A stretch of DNA of 48,390 bases from an uncultured Bacteroidaceae bacterium (GTDB taxonomy: Bacteria > Bacteroidota > Bacteroidia > Bacteroidales > Bacteroidaceae): the NCBI GenBank assembly GCA_905236985.1, contig CAJORF010000117.1:1-48390 (forward strand). The letters run 5' to 3'. Position numbers and translations under genes: made by a program. The notes below the pieces were generated by a model. It was given only the letters and a program-made list of their open reading frames with translations. It did not search any database and was not told the origin of the DNA. Every line of letters starts with the position of its first letter. The stretch's first letter is position 1. Below are positions 6,937-17,600 of the stretch, in pieces.

Positions 6937-7977
6937 ATGAAAACAAACATCACTCATTTATTCATGGCCGTGGCAATGCTTGCCGTGGCAACAACCGTCA
7001 ACGCCCGCTCGTGGCGCATACACCATGATGTTGCCATGAAGCCAGACTTTACAGACATCAATGCTGCTATGGCCAGCGACAATGTTCAGTCAGGTGATAC
7101 GCTATATTTGGATCCAGGGTGCGCCCTAACAAGTTATCAAACAATAAATAAATGTGTGACAGTAATCGGTACAGGCTATTTTAGAACAGATGCTCCGCAC
7201 TCTTTTGCTATTATTAATGATGTATTAGAAATAGATTGTAATAAAGTAAAAGTGGAAGGTGTTATTGTAAATTATGAAATCTTGATTGAAGCTGATAATG
7301 TGAGCATTGAACGTTGTAAATGCAAATTAGTAAATATCAGCAGATATTGGTATATAAGAAAACATACAACTATCCGACAATGCTTTATTGAGACAGGTAT
7401 CAGTGGTGGAAGGAATGGTGCACAAGATGGCTCTTGCAGTCAATTCGCTCAAATAGAAAATTGCATCTTCCGTGGGGGCAATGCGTACATTGATGATTTA
7501 GGTAGTCCAACCATAACGAATAATATTTTCTATACAACTAATAATAGATATACGTTAAATCAGATTAACGGTGGTATCATTCAGAATAACATTTTTATAA
7601 ATCAAGCCGATGCAACAAAGGTATTTAGTAATATTACCAATACGACCATCACCAACAATGTGATAGTTAGTTCCGAAGAGAACTATCCCACCTATGCATC
7701 CAATAATATATTTGTTGATGAAGATGATGGTATCATTACAAAAGAAGGGAGCTATACAGAAGACAAGTATTACCAATTGACCGAGAATAGCCCCGCCAAG
7801 GGCTACGGCATCCTGAATGGTGTGCCTGTCGATTGTGGCCCATTCGGAGGCCCGAATCCCTACGTGCTGAATGGTCTGCCCAAGAACACCCCTTACTACA
7901 CTAAGGCCGTTGTAGATTCCCGCTCGAAGAACGGCAAGATAAATGTCTCACTAAATATCAAGATGCAAGATGAATAA
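6937..7977 (+). CDS. Secreted right-handed beta-helix protein, second paralogue
   Basis: 346 aa with signal peptide (ends TTVNA). The opening RSWRIHHDVAMKPDFTDINAAM and SGDTLYLDPGC align with the preceding protein. The ending of the helix (NSPAKGYGI...DCGPFGGPNPYVLNG) and the tail (SKNGKINVSLNIKMQDE) are also shared, while the second beta domain is missing. Rungs with NNIF/NNVI repeats fill about 90-270. By eye the middle (about 7130-7780) is much more AT-rich than both ends, as if this core had been exchanged between conserved ends. The stop overlaps the next gene by 8 bp (ATG at 7970), so co-translation is expected. Function beyond a surface or secreted beta-helix is not known. Confidence 0.8.
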   Translation: MKTNITHLFMAVAMLAVATTVNARSWRIHHDVAMKPDFTDINAAMASDNVQSGDTLYLDPGCALTSYQTINKCVTVIGTGYFRTDAPHSFAIINDVLEIDCNKVKVEGVIVNYEILIEADNVSIERCKCKLVNISRYWYIRKHTTIRQCFIETGISGGRNGAQDGSCSQFAQIENCIFRGGNAYIDDLGSPTITNNIFYTTNNRYTLNQINGGIIQNNIFINQADATKVFSNITNTTITNNVIVSSEENYPTYASNNIFVDEDDGIITKEGSYTEDKYYQLTENSPAKGYGILNGVPVDCGPFGGPNPYVLNGLPKNTPYYTKAVVDSRSKNGKINVSLNIKMQDE

Positions 7978-10900
7978 GCATACCTGTCAGTCACTGCGCA
8001 TGCTCTTGGCGGTGGTGCTGGCGGTATGTGCTTCCGTGAGCCTGAGAGCCCAGACGGGAATCGAGTACTTCTTTGACTCAGACCCCGGTTTTGGCAAAGC
8101 GCAGCGGACAGCCATCACGCTCGATGACGAAGGCGAGGTCGTTCTCTCCGTTCCCACCAAGGGCCTCTCACCCGGCAACCACCTGTTTGGCTATCGCGCA
8201 TTCTATTTTGAATATGATGAGTTTGGCGACCCTGTCACGCACTACGCTCCCACTGTCATACAAACCGTGGAGATATATACAAACAAGATTTACAGTGTCG
8301 AATACTTTTGGGACGATGACCCTGGCTTCGGCAATGGCGTTCCTGTTGCAATCACTCCCGGCGAAGAGATTAGCTTAGACAACCTTGAGATTCCCACAGA
8401 AGGCCTCGCACAAGGCGACCATGTCTTTGGCATTCGCGCCTGTGGCGAAAATGGTTGGGGACCAACGCTGCGGCAAAAGGTCTATGTACCGGCATCCACA
8501 CTACATGGCGAGGACGTGAGCTACGTGGAATACTTCTGGGACACCGACCCCGGCTTCGGCAAAGGTACACAAATCAGTATCACCCCGGGTCAGGATGTTA
8601 GCGTCGAGAATCTGGAGCTATCCACCGACGGCCTAACCTACGGCAACCACAATCTCTTCATACGCGCCTACGGCAATGCCGGTTGGGGTCCAACAATGCG
8701 GCTCGTAATCCGCGTTGAACCGAAAGATGAGGACATGGTGGTCAGCAATGCCGAATATTTCTGGAACGATGACCCCGGCTTCGGCAAGGCAACGCCAATC
8801 AATATCACCCCAGGAGCAAACGTGGAACTCTCGGACTTCAACATTCCTTCGGACGCTATTCATGGCGACGCTGTGCTCTACATCCGCTACCGCGGTCCCA
8901 TGGGTTGGAGCCCCACCATGGCCTACCCTGTGATGGTAGATGCCTGGGGCAACTATACCCTCAATGCCAACACTGAGACCTCGTTGGAAACGCGCACCTA
9001 CCAGACCTTAGCCGATGCCATCAGTGACTTCAGCGACCGTGGCATCTCCGATGACATCACAATAACTATTCCTACCAGCAACACGGACTATATATTGGAT
9101 GCCAGCAGTACAAAATGCATCCAGCAGATGGAACAGATCGTAGCGAACCTTGACGCTCTCTCCACCAACAGGAGCCACAAGACTATTGCTTTCACCGCCA
9201 CCGAAGGCTCTGGCAACAGCCTCACCGTGACAACCACCAGCAAGGCACTGCCTACTGTGGTGAGCTTCTTTGCACAGACTTCGCTGCATAACGTAACCCT
9301 AACCATCAGGGAAAAGGCATACGACTTTACCCCCATCTCCAAGCGTCATGAGGAATGTTGCGGCACCACCACAGCAGTACCCCTCTCATCCATCAGCAAA
9401 TCACTCAAGGCATCCTGGAAGGCGCAGCCGCATGATGGCTGTGTGCTCAGCGGTTATGTCGATGAAGGTACTGGCAAACTGCCTGCCATGACCATCACCA
9501 ACAACGGCACGCAGATGGATAGTATTGCATACGAGGTGACTCTTGGCACCAGTACGAAAACGCTCTATACCTTTACATATTATATATATGTACACGCGCG
9601 TATGGAGAATCAGGCCTTCACCACCCTCTCGCCAGCCAATGGTAGTATCATCGATCCCGTCAAGACTCAGCTTCAATGGAATGCCTTTGGCGATGCCGTC
9701 AGCTATCACTTAGTGGTTACGGAAGCGGAAGAGGGAGCAGATCCTGTAGAGATAGTGAACGTTGAGACCACCTCGACCTCCTACGATGTAACGGTAAAGC
9801 CTGGCTACACCTACACTTGGACGGTTACTGTCATTGGCCATTGCGATGAATTGACCAGTACAACGCAGACTTTCAAAGGTCGTCTGCTACCCGACCTTGT
9901 CGTGGAGAGCATAGCTCTGCCCGAAGGCTGTCTGCCAGGAAGCATGGTCGAAGTGACGGCTACCGTCAGAAACCAAGGTACAGGTGCCACCACCGAAGGC
10001 GCGTGGACCGACCGCCTGTATTATGTCCTCGACAGCAGCAACTTCAGCGATGCCGTGGCTGCCGCCGATGTGCAGCATACGGGCAATGTTGCCGCTGGCG
10101 AGAGCTATGAGGCGACGTTCCAGATGGAAGTGCCCTTCTCAGCGACAAGCAGCACACTGCGTGTCTTCGTGGCTGCCAATGTTGACGGTGCTGCCATGGA
10201 GGCGGATGCCACCAACAACCGCACCATCAGCACCACGTCGGCAACGCTGAAGCCCGTCTATATGGATGGCGGCGACTTGGCCGCCCTGCGACAGTTCTAT
10301 GCCGACTTCGGCGGCGAGGAATGGAACGGCACGAAGTGGAAAGCCGAATCCGAACTAATTGCCAACGGCTACTGGAGCGGTGTGAGTTTCGACAGCGACG
10401 GCCATGTGACAGCCATCGACCTGTACAATCGCAACCTCAACGGTTCGCTCACCACGGCCACGCCGCTCAACCTGCCACGACTGAAGACCTTGATACTGAA
10501 CCGGAACTCCATCAGCGGTGACCCGGCCAAGTTCATCACCATTGAAGCTGTTCCCATGCTGACGACTCTCAACTTGTCTGAGAATCTGATAGCAGAGCTG
10601 TCAGCCCCCCTGCCCGTTGGCATCACCACCCTTGACCTCAGCTCGCAGTTCCCCAAGGGTTACAGCAGCGACCTCTTCGACTTCAGTGTCGGCAACAACA
10701 TCACCATCGATTTCCCGTCCATCATGGGCTACAACCACCAGAAGCAGACCATGGACAACCATCCCTCTGTGGATGTGCGCATCATGCCGAGTCCATACAC
10801 GGTCATTGGTCAACTGCAATGGTCGGGCATCAACGAATGTTATGTCTTCGTGGGCGCTAATTGGAATGGCCAATACCCCAAACCGAACGATAAGATGGTC

Positions 10901-11665
10901 ATGCGCCCGACATCGGGAGCGGCCAACAATTCGGCTTACATTGGCCGCATACAGCTTACATTGGGCGATGCCAACATGTCGGGCTGGGTGGATGTGAACG
11001 ATGTGCAGCGCACGCTCAACTACATCATCGACAGCAACAACTATAGTGCTTTCAACCCGTGGTGTGCCAACACATGGGAGGACGAACGAATCAACATCCA
11101 GGACATCGTCTGCACGGTGAACATCGTGCTGGACACTCAGGGCGATGGCGTTCAGAACGCTCCACGCCGAGCAAGGACCAGGCAGAACGCCGTCGAGCAG
11201 AGCGGATTGTCATTGAACCGTTTCTATGTCGCAGACCGCTATGTCTGCTTGGATGCACAAGATAGTATCTCCGCCTTCGACTTGGAATTGGAGGGTGTAG
11301 CCCCCTCACAGGTCAAGTTGTTGCTCAACAGAAACGATTGGCAGATGCAGACACGTCAGACAGAGAACGGCGTGCGTATGGTGGTATTCTCACCTACGGG
11401 ACAGGCGCTGCCCACGGGTCAGACGACTCTGTTACGCATGACAGCACCCGCAACGCTCATTGCAGTTCAGGCCACAAGTCCCAAGGCTGAAGACGTTAAC
11501 GTCAACATCCAAGGCACTGCGACAGGCATCATTGACGATTTACAATCGAATGGCGATTCCGACATCTACGATCTGAGTGGTCGGAAATTGCCCAATGGGA
11601 AGATGTCCAATCGTAAATTACCACATGGCGTGTATATTCAGAATGGTAATAAAATAACGAAATGA
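7970..11665 (+). CDS. Large secreted modular protein: four DPGFGK repeats, Fn3-like, CARDB, LRR, dockerin-like, T9SS-like C-terminus
   Basis: 1231 aa. Signal peptide about 1-27 (ends LRAQ). Four repeats of about 76 residues (30-323) each open with (V/I)EYFFDxDPGFGK-type sequence and close with GWGPT(M/L). Then come an unassigned stretch, an Fn3-like domain (about 544-636), a CARDB-type adhesion domain (about 640-757, DLVVESIALPEG...VRNQGTG), and a short leucine-rich region (about 764-917). A dockerin-like pair follows at about 997-1057: LGDANMSGWVDVNDVQRTLNYI, then ERINIQDIVCTVNIVL. The last 34 residues (IYDLSGRKL...GVYIQNGNKITK) look like a type A T9SS sorting domain. It overlaps the next gene by 4 bp (ATGA). 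Probably a surface-anchored adhesin or scaffold; ligand unknown. Confidence 0.82.
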   Translation: MNKHTCQSLRMLLAVVLAVCASVSLRAQTGIEYFFDSDPGFGKAQRTAITLDDEGEVVLSVPTKGLSPGNHLFGYRAFYFEYDEFGDPVTHYAPTVIQTVEIYTNKIYSVEYFWDDDPGFGNGVPVAITPGEEISLDNLEIPTEGLAQGDHVFGIRACGENGWGPTLRQKVYVPASTLHGEDVSYVEYFWDTDPGFGKGTQISITPGQDVSVENLELSTDGLTYGNHNLFIRAYGNAGWGPTMRLVIRVEPKDEDMVVSNAEYFWNDDPGFGKATPINITPGANVELSDFNIPSDAIHGDAVLYIRYRGPMGWSPTMAYPVMVDAWGNYTLNANTETSLETRTYQTLADAISDFSDRGISDDITITIPTSNTDYILDASSTKCIQQMEQIVANLDALSTNRSHKTIAFTATEGSGNSLTVTTTSKALPTVVSFFAQTSLHNVTLTIREKAYDFTPISKRHEECCGTTTAVPLSSISKSLKASWKAQPHDGCVLSGYVDEGTGKLPAMTITNNGTQMDSIAYEVTLGTSTKTLYTFTYYIYVHARMENQAFTTLSPANGSIIDPVKTQLQWNAFGDAVSYHLVVTEAEEGADPVEIVNVETTSTSYDVTVKPGYTYTWTVTVIGHCDELTSTTQTFKGRLLPDLVVESIALPEGCLPGSMVEVTATVRNQGTGATTEGAWTDRLYYVLDSSNFSDAVAAADVQHTGNVAAGESYEATFQMEVPFSATSSTLRVFVAANVDGAAMEADATNNRTISTTSATLKPVYMDGGDLAALRQFYADFGGEEWNGTKWKAESELIANGYWSGVSFDSDGHVTAIDLYNRNLNGSLTTATPLNLPRLKTLILNRNSISGDPAKFITIEAVPMLTTLNLSENLIAELSAPLPVGITTLDLSSQFPKGYSSDLFDFSVGNNITIDFPSIMGYNHQKQTMDNHPSVDVRIMPSPYTVIGQLQWSGINECYVFVGANWNGQYPKPNDKMVMRPTSGAANNSAYIGRIQLTLGDANMSGWVDVNDVQRTLNYIIDSNNYSAFNPWCANTWEDERINIQDIVCTVNIVLDTQGDGVQNAPRRARTRQNAVEQSGLSLNRFYVADRYVCLDAQDSISAFDLELEGVAPSQVKLLLNRNDWQMQTRQTENGVRMVVFSPTGQALPTGQTTLLRMTAPATLIAVQATSPKAEDVNVNIQGTATGIIDDLQSNGDSDIYDLSGRKLPNGKMSNRKLPHGVYIQNGNKITK

Positions 11666-14600
11666 GCAGAATGAAGAACAAGATATTATGGAGCACATTG
11701 CTCCTTGCTATAGCCCTGTTCCTGCAGCCTTGGCAGGCAAAGGCACAGAACACCCTGCGCATTGCCGACTTCACCCAGGCTGCCAACAAAGTAGGCTACG
11801 TGCCAATCTACTTGGACAACATGGAGGATGTGGTGGGCTTGCAGTTCGACATCGAGCTGCCCTACGAAAAACCCTGGAATGCCAGCGTGCAGCTCCTGGA
11901 CGAGCGCATCAACGGCCACAGCATCTCGCTGCGCGACCTGGGCAGCAGCAAGAAGTTCACCGTCGTGGTGATGTCCATGCAGAACCAAGCTTTGCGAGGC
12001 AACGGTGGCCTGCTCATCCGCTTCCCCATGCAGGTGCCCGATAACGCCCAGGCCGACGACACGCGCGAGGTGAAGCTCAGCAACATTGTGCTCACGGCAA
12101 AGAATGGTGCAAACATCGCCGCCGAGAGCTCACAGACGGCCACGTTCACCGTGCTGCGCACACCGAAACCAGACTTCGTCATCGAAAACCTGCGCATCAC
12201 CAACGACGGTGAGACGCTCACGCCCGGCGGCAAGCTGCGCCTGAGCTTCAACGTCCTGAATCAGGGCAACGGCGACAGCAAGGATGGCTGGAACGAGAAA
12301 ATCTACTTGGAAGACCTGTCAGGCGTCCGCACATACGTCACCACGCAGCGTTACGGCAACGTCTTGCCTGCAGGAGAATACATGAACCGCTTCTACGAGA
12401 TCGACATCCCGAAGGCCATGCACATCGACGGCACGGTTCATGCCGTGGTGGAACTTGTGGCTCTGCTCTCCACCGACGAGCTCATCGCCGATCAGGGCAA
12501 CAACATCAGTGTGTCGGAAAATACCAAGGAGCTGGGCAAGAAGCTCTTCATCAGCAGCGAACGCATACGGTTGAAGGAAGGAAACCGTGAATATGTGACC
12601 CTCACTCGCAGCGGCGACTGGTCGATGGACGAGACCTTCGAGATCGAGGAGGTGAACGAGCACGGCGTGATGATGCTTACGGTACCGCTGAAGGTTACAA
12701 TCCCAGCCAAACAGGCAGCCGTGGGCTTCTATGTCACGGCCACGGACAACAAAGAAGTCAACTCCCAGTACCGCACAGGCTTCGTAGTCCATGGCGACTA
12801 CGACTACAACGACGTGTCCATGATTGTGGATGTTGACGACGACGACAGCTATCACCTGTACCTGGATTTAGACAAGATTATCCTGACCGAAGGAGAGGAG
12901 GTGACGCTCACCGTCCGTACAGACCGCGTGCTCGACACTGACTTCAAAGTGAACATCACCAATACCGCCGCATCCTTGTTCTATCCTTACATACGCAGCA
13001 TCACCATCCCTGCCGGACAGACATCTGCCTCCGCAACCACCACCGTCGTTGACGATGACTATCCGATGGTCGATATGGATGTGAAGTTCACCGTCTCGGC
13101 AACGGGCTACCTCACCGCTTCGCGTAGCATACACATAAAGGACAACGACTGGCCTCAGAAATTCACCATAGAGCTCCCGCGGACCATAATCAGCGAAGAG
13201 GACGGCTACGAAGCCACCATGGCCACCGTGACCCGCAAGGGCAATCTGGCCGAGAACCTGACCATTTACGTGAACTATGCGGCTAAGAGTGTGCCTAACG
13301 GAACCAACATGCGCGAGCTGTTCTTCGACTCGCAGTATGTCATCATTCCAGCCGGGCAGAACAGCGTGAGCTTCCCCGTCAGCGTCAAGGACAACTCGAC
13401 CATCGACGGCGAACGCAAATGGACAATCACCGCAACAGCCTGCGACGCACAGACGGGCAAGCCAAACAGCAGCTACACCTGCTCTACCGTGTTGACCGTG
13501 ACGGACAACGACGACGGTGTCGTACTCAAGCTGCAATGCCCCACTGGCACGCTGACAGAGGACGGCGGCAAGGCCACGCTGACCATCTCTCGCAACTCCA
13601 CCAAGGGCAACCAGACCGTCAACCTCACCGGCGAAGGCGGCAACCTGGACATGCCAGCGACGGTGACCATCTACGACGGCCAGGAGTCCGCCACGTTCCA
13701 GGTGGGCGCGAAGTCCAGCGAAGTGCAGGACGAGAACTATTATGTCCGCGTCACCGCATCGGCACAGGACTGCCAGCCCGCGCAGTTCGTCTTCATGGTG
13801 AGCACACAGCCCGATGCAGTATGCACGCTCGACGAACTCGCATCGGCCACTGCCTTTGGCGGACAGACGGTGGATGTTACGCTGAACGTGACCAACCAAG
13901 GCACGAGCACACTGAAACCCGGCATGGAGGTACGCTTCTACCTGATGGACCACCTTGACTATAACCGCTGGGATACGAATAGACAGGAACTCCTTGTTAC
14001 GACTCTGACTGAGGCCATTGGTCCTGACCTCACAAAATCGTTTACGGCAAGAATCACGCTGCCGGAGTACGTCGTAATGGGGCAGTTCTATCTTGTAGGT
14101 TACCTCAACCCCCGACAGAACTTTGCCGAGTCCAACAAGGGCAACAACCTGTCGAACTCAGTTCCCATCAAGCTTGAAACGGCAATTACACTGGCCGAAA
14201 TCACCACCGACCGCACAAGCTACACCCGCGGCGATGTCATCACCATGACGGGTCGCATGACCAACGCCGCGTCAGGGCTCGCGATGGAGGGCAAACAGGT
14301 GGATGTATATGTACGCAACGACACCAAACGCTACCAGACCACCACAACGCTCAACGCCGACGGCACCTTCACGGCGCAATACACCTTCGGCGAGCAGACG
14401 GGCGGACACTACAAGGTCGGAGCATGCGTGCATGGAACAGGTGCGACATCCCCGGAGGAGGCTACAATCAACGTGATACGTCTGCGCATAGACCGCAGCA
14501 GCTACCTGAAGGAGAATGTCACCGAAGGAGTGGCCCAGGAGGGCAATATACTTGTCACGAACCTGTCCGACGAGCCGCTGACGAACGTGACATTCCAGAT

Positions 14601-17600
14601 GAAAGGCCTGCCCGACGAATGGACGGTGGAGCTCACTTCCATCACCAACCTGGAACCCGGCCACACGGGCAATGCCCACTACCGCATCGTGGCCACCCAA
14701 CCCAAAGCCAACGGCTCGCTCATCAGCGGCACCTTCGTGGCTACGGCCAAGGATGCCGGCGGTCAGCGAGTGGCCGACAGCGAGATGCCGATATACTTCA
14801 ACTGGTATGCGGCACAGAGCAAGCTCGTGGCCGACAACGTCCGCACCACACTCTACCGCAACGGGCAGCGCACGCTCAAGGTGCTGGTGGAGAACGTGGG
14901 ACTGAAGGAGACGGGAAGCATCGGCGTGGAGTGGGCGTCGGGCCAGACATGGCTCTCGTCACCCACAACGCAGCTGGCTTCCATACCGAAGGACGGCAAG
15001 GTGGCACTGACCCTGAACCTCACCGGCAGCCAGGATATGATTGTCGATGGAACCTACGAGGCCACGGTGCGCCTCAAGCCCCAAAACGGACCTAAGCTGG
15101 ACGTGAAGGTGAAGTGTACGGTGGTGAGCACCGACGTGGCCAACCTGACGGTTGACGTGGTGGATGCCTACACCCTCGGAGCCGACAATGGCAACGGCCC
15201 GCATGTGGCAGGAGCATCGGTGAAGCTCACCAACGCCCTGACAGGCGAGGTGGCAATGACTGGCACCACCGACGAGAACGGCCTCTTCTACACGGACGGA
15301 CAAGTGAAGGAAGGCACGTACTATGTGTATGTGACGGCTCCCGACCACTACTATGCAGAGAAGACGATAACGATCGACCCCGGCGTGGAGAACCAGTTAG
15401 AGGTGTTCCTCAACTACGAGGTGGTCAAGATCACCTACACCGTGGAACGTACTACAGTGACCGACGAGTACCGCACGGTGCTCTCGATGGACATTGTGCC
15501 GGACATCCCGCAGGCTATCGTCGTTCCCCAAATGCCCGAGAACTGGGGCAGTGGAAACCATACCTACAGCGTGACACTCACCAACAAGGGACGGCTCACG
15601 GCCTACACTCCCTATTTGGAATTCCCCAACGTCGATGGCGTGACGTTTAAGGTGCAGAGTGGCTATCCCGCCGTGCTCTATCCCAACGAAAGCTACGACG
15701 TGACCGTTGAGTTCAAAGGCCCCGAGGTGGCAAAGCAGACCAGCTTGGGCTTCATCCGCATGCACTATGCCTATAAGCTTAAGGACATGACATACTGGGG
15801 CAGCGAGACATACGCAGCCGCTATGGGAAGCGGACAACTCGTGCAACTCTCCAAAGGCGGATTGCCCTCGGCCAACAGCGACGTGGAAGGCCGCAACTTC
15901 GGCGAATACGAACCTCCCGTAAGCAGCAACGAAGGCAAGGAAATCTTCCTTTGGGGCATGGGTGACGATGGCGAGTTGGAGAGCGACGAGCCTGAGATTC
16001 AGGTACGCGACTACACGCAGTCGGTAGAAAATCGCGTGCGCCTGCAGTTCGAGCAGAAGTTCTTATTGGAGCGCGAGGCATTCAAAGGCACGCTGAAGGT
16101 GGAGAACCTGCAGATGAGCGACATCGAGGATGTGGTGCTCATACCGAGCGTGAAGACTACCGACGGCACCGATGCCACCGACCTGTTCAGCATCTCCACC
16201 GAGGGCACCGGCAGCTGGAGCGGCAGCGAGAGCTGGAACCTTGCCAGCGGTGGCGAGGGTCAGGCCCTGGTGCTCTATGTGCCTTCCAAGGAGACGGCAC
16301 CCACAGAGCCTGTAGATTACCTCTTCGGCGGCACGGTGTCATACCGCAATGTCAAGGACGGCAAGCTCGTGACCTACGAACTCATGCCGACACAGCTCAC
16401 GGTGAACCCGTCGCCCGACTTGCATCTGACCTACTTCGTGCAGCGCAACCTCATCGGCGACGACCCGCTCACCGACGAGGTGGAACCGTGGGAACCCGCA
16501 CAGTTCGCTCTCCTCATACAGAACAAGGGAGCGGGCGAGGCTCTGAACCTACAGATAGAGACCACCGACCCGACCATCGTGGATAATGCCTGCAACCTGC
16601 CCGTGACATTCACCAAACTCTACAGCACCGTGGATGGCGTGCAGTCGAACTTGGACTTCAACAAGATTGACCTCGGCAGCATTGCCGCCGGCCAGAACGT
16701 GATGGCCCGCTGGTGGTTCTACAGCAATGTCTCAGCACATGTCGCCAACTACGATGTCCGAATGACCAAGCACAGCACCTTCGGTGCGGAGTTCGACCTC
16801 ATCGCCCTCGACGGTGTCCGTGAGCTGACACATTCCGTCTTTGGCTCTGTAAGCCATAGGGTGAAAGCACCTCGACATGCTCCAGGTACACTGACAGACA
16901 GCGAGAAGCAGTCGAACATCTTCCTTCTGAACATGATAGCCGACGAGGACAACCTCCCGGATCGTGTTGTGGATCAGAATGGCAACGAGACCGATGACCT
17001 GGAGATAGCGAGCGACAACATCGCCGTTTCCACTACCTCCTCTGACAACGAATACCTGCTCACCGTAGCAGCCTCTCGCGTAGGCTGGGTCTATGGCGTT
17101 GTCCACGACCCGACGAACTGCACCATGCGCCTGGCCAAGGTCGTGCGTAACAGCGACGGTGCTGACGTCACGGGCAACTTCTGGCAGACCGACCGCACAG
17201 TGACAGCTAACTACTCAACCATCGTTGACAACCGCCTACACATGGCCGACAACATCGGTGTGCTCGATGGATCTGCAGCCGAGACTTACACCCTCACCTA
17301 CGAATCCAAGCCAGCCACTGCACCTGTCGTGAAGAGCATAACGCCCATAACAGACGATGCCACCTCAGCTTCCGATGCCACAAAAGCCCGCGTCACCATG
17401 AATCAGGAGGTGGATGCATCGACAGTTACGGCAGATGCCGTAGTGCTCACCATAGGTGGTGTAAACTTCAATGCCACAGTTCAAATTGAAACTCCTACAT
17501 CGTTTATCGTTGACTGGAGCGATGTCGTCTCTCCGAGTGGTCAACTCACCTTAACGGTGTTCACCTCCGGCATCAAAAACCTCGACGGAATCAGCGGCAA

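Noticed and set aside
12868..13953. Long open frame of 361 codons on the minus strand opposite the 2074-aa gene
   Set aside because: Its Val/Ala/His/Arg-rich composition is typical of an antisense shadow in GC-rich coding DNA; it has no recognisable domain or promoter.
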